Part shown: piece by piece, positions 9,989 through 15,913 of the stretch
Layout of the letters: every line of letters begins with the position of its first letter
Position numbering within the stretch: position 1 is the first letter of the stretch
Assembly: GCA_035399245.1 (NCBI GenBank)
Contig: DAOPIR010000045.1
Span: 1-16,967 of the forward strand
Direction of reading: 5' to 3'
DNA: 16,967 nt
Origin: CAXXOK01 sp035399245
Lineage (GTDB): Bacteria > Bacillota > Clostridia > Christensenellales > Aristaeellaceae
Made by a program: the position numbers and the translations under genes
Notes under the pieces: model-generated
The model's database searches: none
What the model was told of the DNA's origin: nothing
Seen by the model: the letters and a program-made list of their open reading frames with translations, nothing else

Positions 9989-10258
9989 ATGAGGCTGATC
10001 AACATTGGCTTTGGGAACATGATTTCCGTTGACCGGATTGTTGCCGTGGTGAATCCGGACAGCGCACCGGTGAAACGGCTGGTGCAGGAAGCGCGGGACG
10101 ATAAGCGTATATTGGACGCTACGCAGGGACGACGCACCCGTGCGGTTATCATGATGAGCAGCAACCAGGTTGTGCTGTCCGCCATCCAGCCGGAGACCAT
10201 TGCAAGCCGGGCATCCGCCAAGGAAAGTGAATCACATATGGAGGATAAGCAGTACTGA
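9989..10258 (+). CDS. remA: RemA/DUF370 family extracellular matrix regulator
   Basis: 89 residues. The N-terminal MRLINIGFGNMISVDRIVAV and the middle block RTRAVIMMSSNQVVLSAIQP are the family hallmarks. In B. subtilis RemA is a DNA-binding activator of biofilm matrix and osmoprotection genes, but the family is also common in species without those targets, so its role here is open. The ATG has AAGGAG overlapping the yicC stop. The gene is 12 bp after yicC and its last codons hold the GGAGG used by gmk. The last 15 residues (ASRASAKESESHMED and on) form a polar tail. Confidence 0.93.
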   Translation: MRLINIGFGNMISVDRIVAVVNPDSAPVKRLVQEARDDKRILDATQGRRTRAVIMMSSNQVVLSAIQPETIASRASAKESESHMEDKQY

Positions 10259-10259
10259 C

Positions 10260-10871
10260 ATGAGCATTCAAGTGAAGCGTAAGGGAATGTTGCTGATTAT
10301 CTCCGGCCCGTCCGGTGCCGGAAAGGGAACACTGTGCAAGATGCTGCTGGAGAAGGACAAGAGCTTTGCGTTTTCCTGCAGCGTTACCACGCGCGGGCCG
10401 CGCAGCGGCGAGATGGACGGTGTCGATTACCACTTTATCGACGAAGCGGAGTTCCAGCGTATGATCGAATACGACGAGCTGCTGGAATATGCCACCGTGC
10501 ACGGAAACCTTTACGGAACGCCCAAGCGCGAGGTGGATACGCTCCTCAAGCAGCATAAAAATGTTCTGCTGGATATTGATTCACAGGGCGCGATGAGCGT
10601 GATGAAAAAGGCAAGGGATTATGTAAGCGTGTTTATTCTGGCACCGAGCATGGAAGATCTGAAAAGCCGCCTGGAAAAGCGCAATGCCGAAAATCCAGCG
10701 GAAATCGAACGCCGCATGAATAATGCGTACGGCGAGATTGAAAAGGTGAACCTGTATCAGTACGCAATCATCAATGATGATGTGGATACCGCATTTGCGC
10801 AGCTGGAATGCATCGTGAATGCTGAAAAACAAAACACCATTCGCTTTCTGCCCACCATAGCGGAAGCATAA
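10260..10871 (+). CDS. gmk: Guanylate kinase
   Basis: 203 residues. The enzyme phosphorylates GMP to GDP in purine salvage and synthesis. Motifs: P-loop GPSGAGKGT at 16-24, GMP-binding SVTTRGPRSGE at 41-51 and VDYHF at 55-59, YGT at 85-87, DIDSQGA at 105-111, and the lid with RLEKR at 137-141 and RR at 151-152. The ATG is one base after the remA stop, so coupling is likely; GGAGG at 10240-10244 is rather distant (15 bases). The GTG at 10272 would give the N-terminus usual for the family (M-K-R-K-G) but has no SD. Confidence 0.97.
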   Translation: MSIQVKRKGMLLIISGPSGAGKGTLCKMLLEKDKSFAFSCSVTTRGPRSGEMDGVDYHFIDEAEFQRMIEYDELLEYATVHGNLYGTPKREVDTLLKQHKNVLLDIDSQGAMSVMKKARDYVSVFILAPSMEDLKSRLEKRNAENPAEIERRMNNAYGEIEKVNLYQYAIINDDVDTAFAQLECIVNAEKQNTIRFLPTIAEA

Positions 10872-10883
10872 GGAGGAAAAAGT

Positions 10884-11090
10884 ATGGCCATTATTAAACC
10901 GACCATCGTTGAACTGTCAGAGAAGGTAGACTGCCGCTATACGCTGGTAGTTGAAGCAAGCAAGCGCGCGCGCCAGCTGTTGGGCGGCGCACAGCCGCTG
11001 ATTGACGAAAAGGATATGAAACCCCTGCACGTTGCGGTGGATGAAATCAACCGCGGCCTTTTGACCTATATCCGTCCGGACGGCGAATAA
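10884..11090 (+). CDS. rpoZ: DNA-directed RNA polymerase omega subunit
   Basis: 68 residues, the usual length for Firmicutes. Omega helps fold and keep the beta' subunit in RNA polymerase. The family core is visible as VDCRYTLVVEASKRARQL at 15-32, followed by the conserved KPLHVAVDEINRG region at 46-58. AAGGAGG overlaps the gmk stop and gives good spacing to the ATG at 10884. coaBC starts 2 bases after the stop. Confidence 0.96.
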   Translation: MAIIKPTIVELSEKVDCRYTLVVEASKRARQLLGGAQPLIDEKDMKPLHVAVDEINRGLLTYIRPDGE

Positions 11091-11092
11091 CC

Positions 11093-12295
11093 ATGAGCGC
11101 AAACGTTGTTATCGGGGTAACCGGAGGCATCGCCGCGTATAAGGCCGTGATGCTTGTTTCCCAATTAAAAAAACTGGGTATCAATGTGGACGTGATTATG
11201 ACAAAGAACGCGCAGGAGTTTGTCACGCCTTTAACATTTGAAACCATCAGCCAAAATCCCGTAACAACCGATACTTTCAAGCGCGAACGAACCTGGGAAG
11301 TGGAGCATATCGCGCTGGCGCGCAAGGCGGACTTGTTTGTCGTTGCACCGGCTACAGCCAATGTGATTGCCAAAATGGCGCACGGCATTGCCGACGATAT
11401 GCTTACAACCACACTGCTGGCAACGACAGCGCCTATACTGATCGCACCGGCGATGAATACCGTAATGTGGCGGGCAGCCACAACGCAGGAGAATGTAATT
11501 ACACTGCAAAAACGCGGGGTGAAGATCATCACGCCGGAAAGCGGCCTGTTGGCATGCGGGGAGATAGGGGAAGGCCGTATGGCCGAGCCAGAACAGCTTG
11601 CCAAAGAAATACAGGATTTGCTTGCCGTTAAAAAGGACTTTCAGGGGATTCGCGTGCTGGTGACGGCGGGCGCAACCCGGGAGCACTTTGATCCCGTGCG
11701 GTATATTTCCAATCCATCCACGGGTAAAATGGGCTATGCCATTGCCCAGGCTGCGCAGGAACGCGGGGCGGAGGTTACGCTGGTTTCCGGCCCAACGGCA
11801 CTGCAAAAGCCGGCAGGCGTGGAACTTGTGCCCATCGAGACAACGCAAGATTTGTACAAGACCATGATGGAAAAAGCGCCGCACAGCGATGTTGTGATAC
11901 AGGCTGCCGCACCGTCGGACTACCGCTTTGCGACCCAAAGCGACCAAAAGGTAAAGAAAAACGGGGACAGCATTACAATGCAGATGATTCCCAACCCCGA
12001 TGTAGCCAAGGCGATCGGTGAACAGAAACAAAACGGACAGGTGCTGGTCGGATTTGCTGCGGAAACCGAGAACATGGTCGCCAATGCCCGTAAAAAGCTG
12101 AAAAGCAAACATCTGGATATCGTGGTTGCTAATGATATCACACGCGAAGGCGCCGGTTTTGGCGCGGATACCAACATTGCCGAGCTTATTACCGAAGACG
12201 GTGAAATATCCTTGCATCAGATGAGCAAACGGGAGATGGCAGGCCGCATTTTGGACGCCGCGCTTGGAATGCGGAATGCACGGAAAGAACGTTGA
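11093..12295 (+). CDS. coaBC: Bifunctional phosphopantothenoylcysteine decarboxylase / phosphopantothenate-cysteine ligase
   Basis: 400 residues. It catalyses two successive steps of coenzyme A synthesis, joining cysteine to 4'-phosphopantothenate and then decarboxylating the product with FMN. The N-terminal CoaC domain (1 to about 180) has GVTGGIAAYK at 8-17, catalytic H72, PAMN at 119-122 and C155 in the GLLACGEIGEGRM loop. The C-terminal CoaB domain (about 186-395) has the TAGATRE entry at 191-197, N207 in SNPSTGKMG, AAAPSDYR at 271-278 and Lys residues at 286-289. The SD is weak (GGACGG), which fits coupling to rpoZ. In many Firmicutes priA follows; here tRNA genes do. Confidence 0.97.
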   Translation: MSANVVIGVTGGIAAYKAVMLVSQLKKLGINVDVIMTKNAQEFVTPLTFETISQNPVTTDTFKRERTWEVEHIALARKADLFVVAPATANVIAKMAHGIADDMLTTTLLATTAPILIAPAMNTVMWRAATTQENVITLQKRGVKIITPESGLLACGEIGEGRMAEPEQLAKEIQDLLAVKKDFQGIRVLVTAGATREHFDPVRYISNPSTGKMGYAIAQAAQERGAEVTLVSGPTALQKPAGVELVPIETTQDLYKTMMEKAPHSDVVIQAAAPSDYRFATQSDQKVKKNGDSITMQMIPNPDVAKAIGEQKQNGQVLVGFAAETENMVANARKKLKSKHLDIVVANDITREGAGFGADTNIAELITEDGEISLHQMSKREMAGRILDAALGMRNARKER

Positions 12296-12305
12296 ATCAT
12301 CCATA

Positions 12306-12325
12306 GAAATTCCGTACGAAATTTC
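12306..12325. repeat. Imperfect 20-bp palindrome after coaBC
   Basis: GAAATTCCGT and ACGAAATTTC are inverted repeats with one mismatch and no spacer. No T-tract follows, so this is not a standard terminator. It lies 21 bases before the tRNA promoter and might be an operator or chance. Confidence 0.3.
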
Positions 12326-12346
12326 CTGAAATCGTTAATTTATTCC

Positions 12347-12375
12347 TTGACAAAACAGGGAAAGCAGGGTAAGAT
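12347..12375 (+). promoter_or_regulatory. Strong promoter for the tRNA operon
   Basis: A consensus TTGACA (12347-12352) is followed after 17 bases by TAAGAT (12370-12375). Transcription would start near 12382, leaving a leader of about 50 bases containing a GCCGC/GCGGC stem (12386-12405) before tRNA-Val. Confidence 0.8.
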
Positions 12376-12431
12376 ATTATCCGTCGCCGCCTTGTGCTTT
12401 GCGGCAGTGGAGCATCAGCAATGCGGGCCTT

Positions 12432-12507
12432 GGGAGCATAGCTCAGTTGGGAGAGCACTTGCCTTACAAGCAAGGGGTCACAGGTTCGAGCCCTGTTGTT
12501 CCCACCA
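12432..12507 (+). tRNA. tRNA-Val (anticodon UAC)
   Basis: 76 bases including the encoded CCA. Acceptor GGGAGCA pairs with TGTTCCC with one G-U. The anticodon stem CTTGC/GCAAG holds the loop CTTACAA, giving anticodon TAC. The T arm is ACAGG-TTCGAGC-CCTGT. It is the first gene of the cluster. Confidence 0.97.
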
Positions 12508-12523
12508 TTTCCACGTTAAGTAC

Positions 12524-12600
12524 GGCCAAGTAGTTCAGTTGGTTAGAATGCCAGCCTGTCACGCTGGAGGTCGAGGGTTCGAGCCCCTTCTTGGTCGCCA
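12524..12600 (+). tRNA. tRNA-Asp (anticodon GUC)
   Basis: 77 bases with encoded CCA. Acceptor GGCCAAG pairs with CTTGGTC. The anticodon stem CCAGC/GCTGG holds the loop CTGTCAC, giving anticodon GTC. The T arm is GAGGG-TTCGAGC-CCCTT. It lies 16 bases after tRNA-Val. Confidence 0.97.
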
Positions 12601-12604
12601 TTAT

Positions 12605-12680
12605 GCCTTGGTAGCTCAGTCGGTAGAGCAGTAGACTGAAAATCTACGTGTCGGTGGTTCGATTCCGCCCCAAGGCACCA
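12605..12680 (+). tRNA. tRNA-Phe (anticodon GAA)
   Basis: 76 bases with encoded CCA. Acceptor GCCTTGG pairs with CCAAGGC. The anticodon stem GTAGA/TCTAC holds the loop CTGAAAA, giving anticodon GAA. It lies 4 bases after tRNA-Asp. Confidence 0.97.
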
Positions 12681-12682
12681 TG

Positions 12683-12842
12683 ATACTAATTCCAACCTTT
12701 AACGCTATTGCCTTACGTCGTCTCTTGCCCGTATTCTTCGTCGGGAAAACTTGATGCAGCCACCGCTGCACCCGCACTTTCTCTCCTCGAATACGAACAA
12801 AATACTCGTAATCCATATAGCACCAAAGGATGGAATTAGTAT
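12683..12842. mobile_element. 160-bp MITE-like foldback element in the tRNA cluster
   Basis: The ends are inverted repeats: the first 18 bases, ATACTAATTCCAACCTTT, match the reverse complement of the last 18 with one mismatch, and similarity continues to about 26 bases. Inside are nested inverted repeats: CGTATTC (12730-12736) with GAATACG (12789-12795), and a TGCAGC-CACC-GCTGCA hairpin (12755-12770). The outer bases read TA-CTAATTCC and GGAATTAG-TA, which would fit a TA target duplication. It separates tRNA-Phe from tRNA-Gly; without it the two genes would be 8 bases apart, like their neighbours. The minus strand has an open frame of about 43 codons across it (starting MDYEYFVRIRGEK), with no SD and no family I know. 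It could instead be a structured spacer RNA. Confidence 0.5.
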
Positions 12843-12848
12843 GAGGAT

Positions 12849-12923
12849 GCGGTAGTAGCTCAGTGGTAGAGTGCCACCTTGCCAAGGTGGATGTCGCGAG
12901 TCCGAATCTCGTCTACCGCTCCA
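12849..12923 (+). tRNA. tRNA-Gly (anticodon GCC)
   Basis: 75 bases with encoded CCA. Acceptor GCGGTAG pairs with CTACCGC. The anticodon stem CCACC/GGTGG holds the loop TTGCCAA, giving anticodon GCC. The T arm is GCGAG-TCCGAAT-CTCGT: the loop has C where nearly all tRNAs have the U that becomes pseudouridine 55. All stems pair, so the gene looks functional. Confidence 0.95.
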
Positions 12924-12928
12924 CACCC

Positions 12929-13003
12929 GGTGCCATAGCCAAGTGGTAAGGCCAAGGTCTGCAAAACCTTTATCCCCCGGTTCGAATCCGGGTGGCACCT
13001 CCA
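12929..13003 (+). tRNA. tRNA-Cys (anticodon GCA)
   Basis: 75 bases with encoded CCA. Acceptor GGTGCCA pairs with TGGCACC. The anticodon stem AAGGT/ACCTT holds the loop CTGCAAA, giving anticodon GCA. The T arm is CCCGG-TTCGAAT-CCGGG. It is 5 bases after tRNA-Gly and is the last tRNA before the terminator. Confidence 0.97.
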
Positions 13004-13026
13004 ATTGGCTGGCCTTTGCAAGGCTG

Positions 13027-13073
13027 GCACACAAAAACGGCCGATTCAGGAGAATCCGCCGTTTTTTGTGTGC
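13027..13073 (+). terminator. Rho-independent terminator of the tRNA operon
   Basis: GCACACAAAAACGGC (13027-13041) pairs with GCCGTTTTTTGTGTGC (13058-13073) with one extra base. Inside, GATTC pairs with GAATC around an AGGA loop. Six Ts follow the GC core. Confidence 0.9.
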
Positions 13074-13104
13074 GGCAATTTTACAAACACACCGCTTGCC
13101 GCAC

Positions 13105-13133
13105 TTGCTATTTACGGGATGCTTTGCTATAAT
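13105..13133 (+). promoter_or_regulatory. Predicted sigma-A promoter for yajC-scfA-scfB
   Basis: TTGCTA (13105-13110), a 17-base spacer, then consensus TATAAT (13128-13133) with an extended -10 TGC just before it. The predicted start is near 13140, about 40 bases before yajC. Confidence 0.75.
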
Positions 13134-13178
13134 TATAAACTGATTAGATCGGTAATTTTGAAAGGGGTTTATAAAGCG

Positions 13179-13556
13179 ATGACATTTTTGACACAACTCT
13201 TGATCGGGCTTACAGATGCCGCGACCACCGTTGCGGATACCACGGAGGAAGTTTCCGCCAGCAGCAGTATCCTGAGCTTGCTTCTTCCCATGATCCTTAT
13301 GTTTGCCGTGTTCTATTTCCTGCTCATCCGGCCGCAGCGCAAAAAGGACAAGAAGGTCAAGGATATGCTTTCCGCGCTGAAAGTGGGAGACAGGATCTCT
13401 ACGATCGGCGGTATCTACGGCACCATCACGGCAATCCAGGACGAGACCATTGAGCTGACTGTCGGCAAAGACAATGTGAAGCTGATGATGGCACGTTGGG
13501 CAATCCGCCAGGTTGAAGACGTACCGGTTGAAAATGATTCGGAAGTATTGAATTAG
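13179..13556 (+). CDS. yajC: Preprotein translocase subunit YajC
   Basis: 125 residues. YajC is a single-pass membrane accessory of the SecDF-Sec translocon. One membrane segment (31-50) is followed at once by the family signature RPQRKKDKK at 51-59 and a small cytoplasmic domain with LKVGDRISTIGGIYG at 67-81. The 30 residues before the membrane segment, rich in Thr, Ala, Glu and Ser, are somewhat long for the family. The ATG at 13179 is preceded by AAAGGGG; longer readings of this frame run back through the terminator and promoter and are not real. secD and secF are not seen, and the SCIFF genes follow instead. Confidence 0.95.
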   Translation: MTFLTQLLIGLTDAATTVADTTEEVSASSSILSLLLPMILMFAVFYFLLIRPQRKKDKKVKDMLSALKVGDRISTIGGIYGTITAIQDETIELTVGKDNVKLMMARWAIRQVEDVPVENDSEVLN

Positions 13557-13597
13557 CGCGTTACCATATACCCTACTACACATGGAGGCGAAATATC

Positions 13598-13792
13598 ATG
13601 AAACATTTTCAGGCCATTGCACAGCCGCGTTTGCAGGACACGCTGAAGACCGGTGGCTGCGGTGAATGCCAAAGCTCCTGCCAGAGCGCATGCAAGACCA
13701 GCTGCACGGTAGCAAACCAAAGCTGCGCTAAGAAAGAACAAGAGCTTATCGCGGGTCGTGAAGGCAAAATCAACCGTCTGTCGGCCCGATAA
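13598..13792 (+). CDS. scfA: SCIFF ranthipeptide precursor
   Basis: 64 residues. It belongs to the SCIFF family (six cysteines in about 45 residues), the ribosomally made precursor that a radical SAM enzyme crosslinks through thioether bonds (ranthipeptide class). The cysteines are C21, C24, C28, C32, C36 and C43, in the family core GGCGECQSSCQSACKTSC. C32 and T37, the pair I recall as crosslinked in a studied homologue, are both present. The leader MKHFQAIAQPRLQDTLKTGG is conserved in style. Unusual is the 21-residue tail after C43 (AKKEQELIAGREGKINRLSA and a final R), since most SCIFF peptides stop a few residues after the last Cys. GGAGG is 9 bases before the ATG. It lies 41 bp after yajC, and a terminator separates it from scfB. 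Some relatives are reported to act in cell-cell signalling. Confidence 0.95.
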   Translation: MKHFQAIAQPRLQDTLKTGGCGECQSSCQSACKTSCTVANQSCAKKEQELIAGREGKINRLSAR

Positions 13793-13816
13793 CATCAACG
13801 GAATTCCATTCATTAA

Positions 13817-13845
13817 GCCGCGGCGTTATAAAAGCCGCGGTTTTT
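13817..13845 (+). terminator. Terminator between scfA and scfB
   Basis: CCGCGGC (13818-13824) pairs with GCCGCGG (13834-13840) across a 9-base loop, followed by five Ts. It lies 25 bases after the scfA stop and just upstream of the scfB SD. If it works in part, it gives more precursor message than maturase message. Confidence 0.8.
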
Positions 13846-13863
13846 GAACGCAGGAGGATAATA

Positions 13864-15261
13864 TTGGTACATTTATTTAAGGCACTCGGACAAGCGGTGG
13901 CACTGGATGTAAACAGCGGCGGTGTATACGCGCTGGATGACAGCGCGTATGACGCACTGCAATACCTGATCGATCACCCACAGGCTTCCGACGCGGATAT
14001 ATTAGCGTCGATGACGGATACCTATGACGCAAAGCTGGCCACAGAAACCATTGCGGAGCTGCGCGAAATGATCGAAATGGAATATCTCTTTACACCGGAT
14101 GCTCATCCGAACGTTATTGTCAACACCCAAGGGATCGTAAAAGCAATGTGCCTGCATGCGGCACACGACTGCAATCTGCGCTGCAAGTACTGCTTTGCCG
14201 ACGCCGGAGAATACCATTCCCGTAACCGGGAACTGCTACCGCCTGAGACCGGCAAAAAGGCGCTGGACTGGCTGGTGAAAAAAAGCGGGAATCGCTATTT
14301 TCTCGAGGTGGACTTTTTTGGCGGCGAACCGCTGCTCAACTTTCCCGCAATCAAGGAGATCGTGGAATACGGGCGGGAGCTGGAAAAAAAGTATCATAAA
14401 CGCTTCAAGTTCACCACAACCACCAACGGCGTGAACCTAAACGATGAGATTATCGATTTTTTCAATCGTGAAATGTACAACGTTGTCGTTTCCATCGACG
14501 GACGCCCGGAGGTGCACGACAGGATGCGGCCTACGGCCAACGGCAAGGGCAGTTATGATTTGATTATCGGGCATGCCAAAAAGCTGGTACGGTTGCGCAA
14601 TCAGCAGCAGTACTACATTCGCGGCACCTATACGCGGTATAATCTGGATTTTGCCAATGATGTGCTTCATTTGGCCGACGAGGGCTTTGAGCAGCTTTCC
14701 ATCGAGCCGGTGGTAACCGATCCCAAGCATGATTACGCCCTGCGGCAGGAGGACCTGCCCCGTATATTTGACGAATACGAGCGCCTGGGCAGGGAATACC
14801 TCAAGCGCCGCAAGGACGGGCGCTGGTTCAGCTTCTTCCACTTTACGCTGGATCTCACGGGCGGTCCCTGCATGCAAAAGCGCCTGACCGGCTGCGGAGC
14901 GGGGAATGAATATGTTGCCGTGATCCCAAACGGGGATATTTATCCCTGCCATCAGTTTGTCGGGCGTGAGAACATGCGCATGGGTTCGGTGCTGGATGAA
15001 ACCTTTGACGAGGATATGCAGACCTATTTTAAAAACAACCACGTACTGGCAAAAGAAAAGTGCCGCGATTGCTGGGCACGTTTCTTCTGCAGCGGTGGCT
15101 GCTCTGCAAATGCGCATGCGTTTAACGGTGACATTGCCAAACCGTATGATATGGAGTGCAGCTTGGAGAAAAAGCGCCTGGAATGCGCGATGGCGATCTA
15201 TGTCATCGAGAACAAGGACAGGCTCAGCGAAGGTTCTCCAGCAGGTAATTCAGGAACTTGA
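13864..15261 (+). CDS. scfB: SCIFF peptide maturase, radical SAM/SPASM thioether-forming enzyme
   Basis: 465 residues. It binds the SCIFF precursor and uses S-adenosylmethionine radical chemistry to form Cys-to-residue thioether crosslinks. Residues 1-80 resemble a peptide-recognition (RRE, PqqD-like) domain with DVNSGGVYALDDSAYD at 15-30. The radical SAM cluster motif CX3CX2C is C103, C107, C110 (CNLRCKYCFA), followed by GGEP at 153-156. The C-terminal SPASM region has C336, C344, C362, the C400-X2-C403-X5-C409-X3-C413 run, and C432, enough for two auxiliary iron-sulfur clusters. The start is a TTG at 13864 with AGGAGG 6 bases upstream; homologues begin similarly. The 3' end overlaps the convergent gene by 38 bp, and no terminator is seen after it. 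Confidence 0.96.
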   Translation: MVHLFKALGQAVALDVNSGGVYALDDSAYDALQYLIDHPQASDADILASMTDTYDAKLATETIAELREMIEMEYLFTPDAHPNVIVNTQGIVKAMCLHAAHDCNLRCKYCFADAGEYHSRNRELLPPETGKKALDWLVKKSGNRYFLEVDFFGGEPLLNFPAIKEIVEYGRELEKKYHKRFKFTTTTNGVNLNDEIIDFFNREMYNVVVSIDGRPEVHDRMRPTANGKGSYDLIIGHAKKLVRLRNQQQYYIRGTYTRYNLDFANDVLHLADEGFEQLSIEPVVTDPKHDYALRQEDLPRIFDEYERLGREYLKRRKDGRWFSFFHFTLDLTGGPCMQKRLTGCGAGNEYVAVIPNGDIYPCHQFVGRENMRMGSVLDETFDEDMQTYFKNNHVLAKEKCRDCWARFFCSGGCSANAHAFNGDIAKPYDMECSLEKKRLECAMAIYVIENKDRLSEGSPAGNSGT

Positions 15262-15886
15262 TGGAGTATTCATCGTTGCCGTTGTTGTATAATATACACA
15301 ACACTTTATCCTCGGCGTCAACGGAATAATCGGTAAAGCCGGTCAGCTGTGCAGCCGGAATGCCATACAGTTTGGGGGTAGATACGTCTACCTCCGTTTC
15401 TGTATCCTCGTCATCATAATCCGTCAGCGCTACGTAACCATCCGAAAGATCAAGACCTTCAACATCCAGAGCTCCGCTTTCAACATATGGCGATAAATCC
15501 ATAAAGGCGCCGCTGGCGGCAAAGCTTTTAAAATATTCACTTGACAACAGGTACACATCACCCTGTGACGCGCTGATCCAAACGGTGATTTGCATTTCGC
15601 CGTAGTAATCGTCGCTGATCGAAATCACCGTGGACGTGACTGATTCCATTTCCGGCATGACTTCTTCATGAATACGGTCGGCAAGCTCGGTCAGCGCATC
15701 TTCGCTGTAGCTGGTAGCTTCGGCGTAGAATTCTACCTGCATATCCTCCGGCGGACGGTAGCGCGTGGTGGTATAAATTAAATTCCATCCAAACAGCGCC
15801 AACGCGATCAACAGCAGATACATCCAGACGGCGTATTGAAAATGATGGGTGATTCTTCGTTTGGTAATCGGCATTTGTAAATTCAT
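15224..15886 (-). CDS. Membrane-anchored protein, weakly like a solute-binding protein
   Basis: 220 residues from the ATG at 15886; I do not recognise a named family. A short basic N-terminus (ITKRRITHHF) is followed by one hydrophobic segment (about residues 18-38 from this start), so the rest should lie outside the membrane. There is no lipobox Cys. The outer part is strongly acidic and has stretches, DVYLLSSEYFKSFAASGAF and later LYGIPAAQLTGF, that recall extracellular solute-binding proteins, but it is about half their length. That likeness is inference. An ATG two codons upstream (15892) abuts the AGGGGG at 15893-15898, whereas 15886 has a 6-base spacing. It follows lysS by 27 bp, probably in one transcript. 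Its 3' end overlaps scfB by 38 bp. Confidence 0.75.
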   Translation of the reverse strand: MNLQMPITKRRITHHFQYAVWMYLLLIALALFGWNLIYTTTRYRPPEDMQVEFYAEATSYSEDALTELADRIHEEVMPEMESVTSTVISISDDYYGEMQITVWISASQGDVYLLSSEYFKSFAASGAFMDLSPYVESGALDVEGLDLSDGYVALTDYDDEDTETEVDVSTPKLYGIPAAQLTGFTDYSVDAEDKVLCILYNNGNDEYSIKFLNYLLENLR

Positions 15887-15892
15887 GGGCAT

Positions 15893-15898
15893 CCCCCT
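15893..15898 (-). promoter_or_regulatory. Ribosome binding site that fixes the start of the lysS-linked gene
   Basis: AGGGGG on the minus strand directly abuts the ATG at 15892 but is 6 bases from the ATG at 15886, so the latter is preferred. Confidence 0.65.
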
Positions 15899-15913
15899 GT
15901 AAAAATGAGCCGC

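Noticed and set aside
13005..13178. Upstream extension of yajC to 13005
   Set aside because: That stretch holds the tRNA terminator and the yajC promoter, and an ATG with an SD at 13179 gives a normal YajC.
12705..13583. Long minus-strand frame of 292 codons across tRNA genes and yajC
   Set aside because: It crosses two tRNA genes, a terminator and a promoter, so it is a shadow frame.
15281..15302. Hairpin GTTGTTGTAT/ATACACAAC as the scfB terminator
   Set aside because: The stem is AT-rich with a bulge, no T-tract follows, and it lies in the coding part of the opposing gene.
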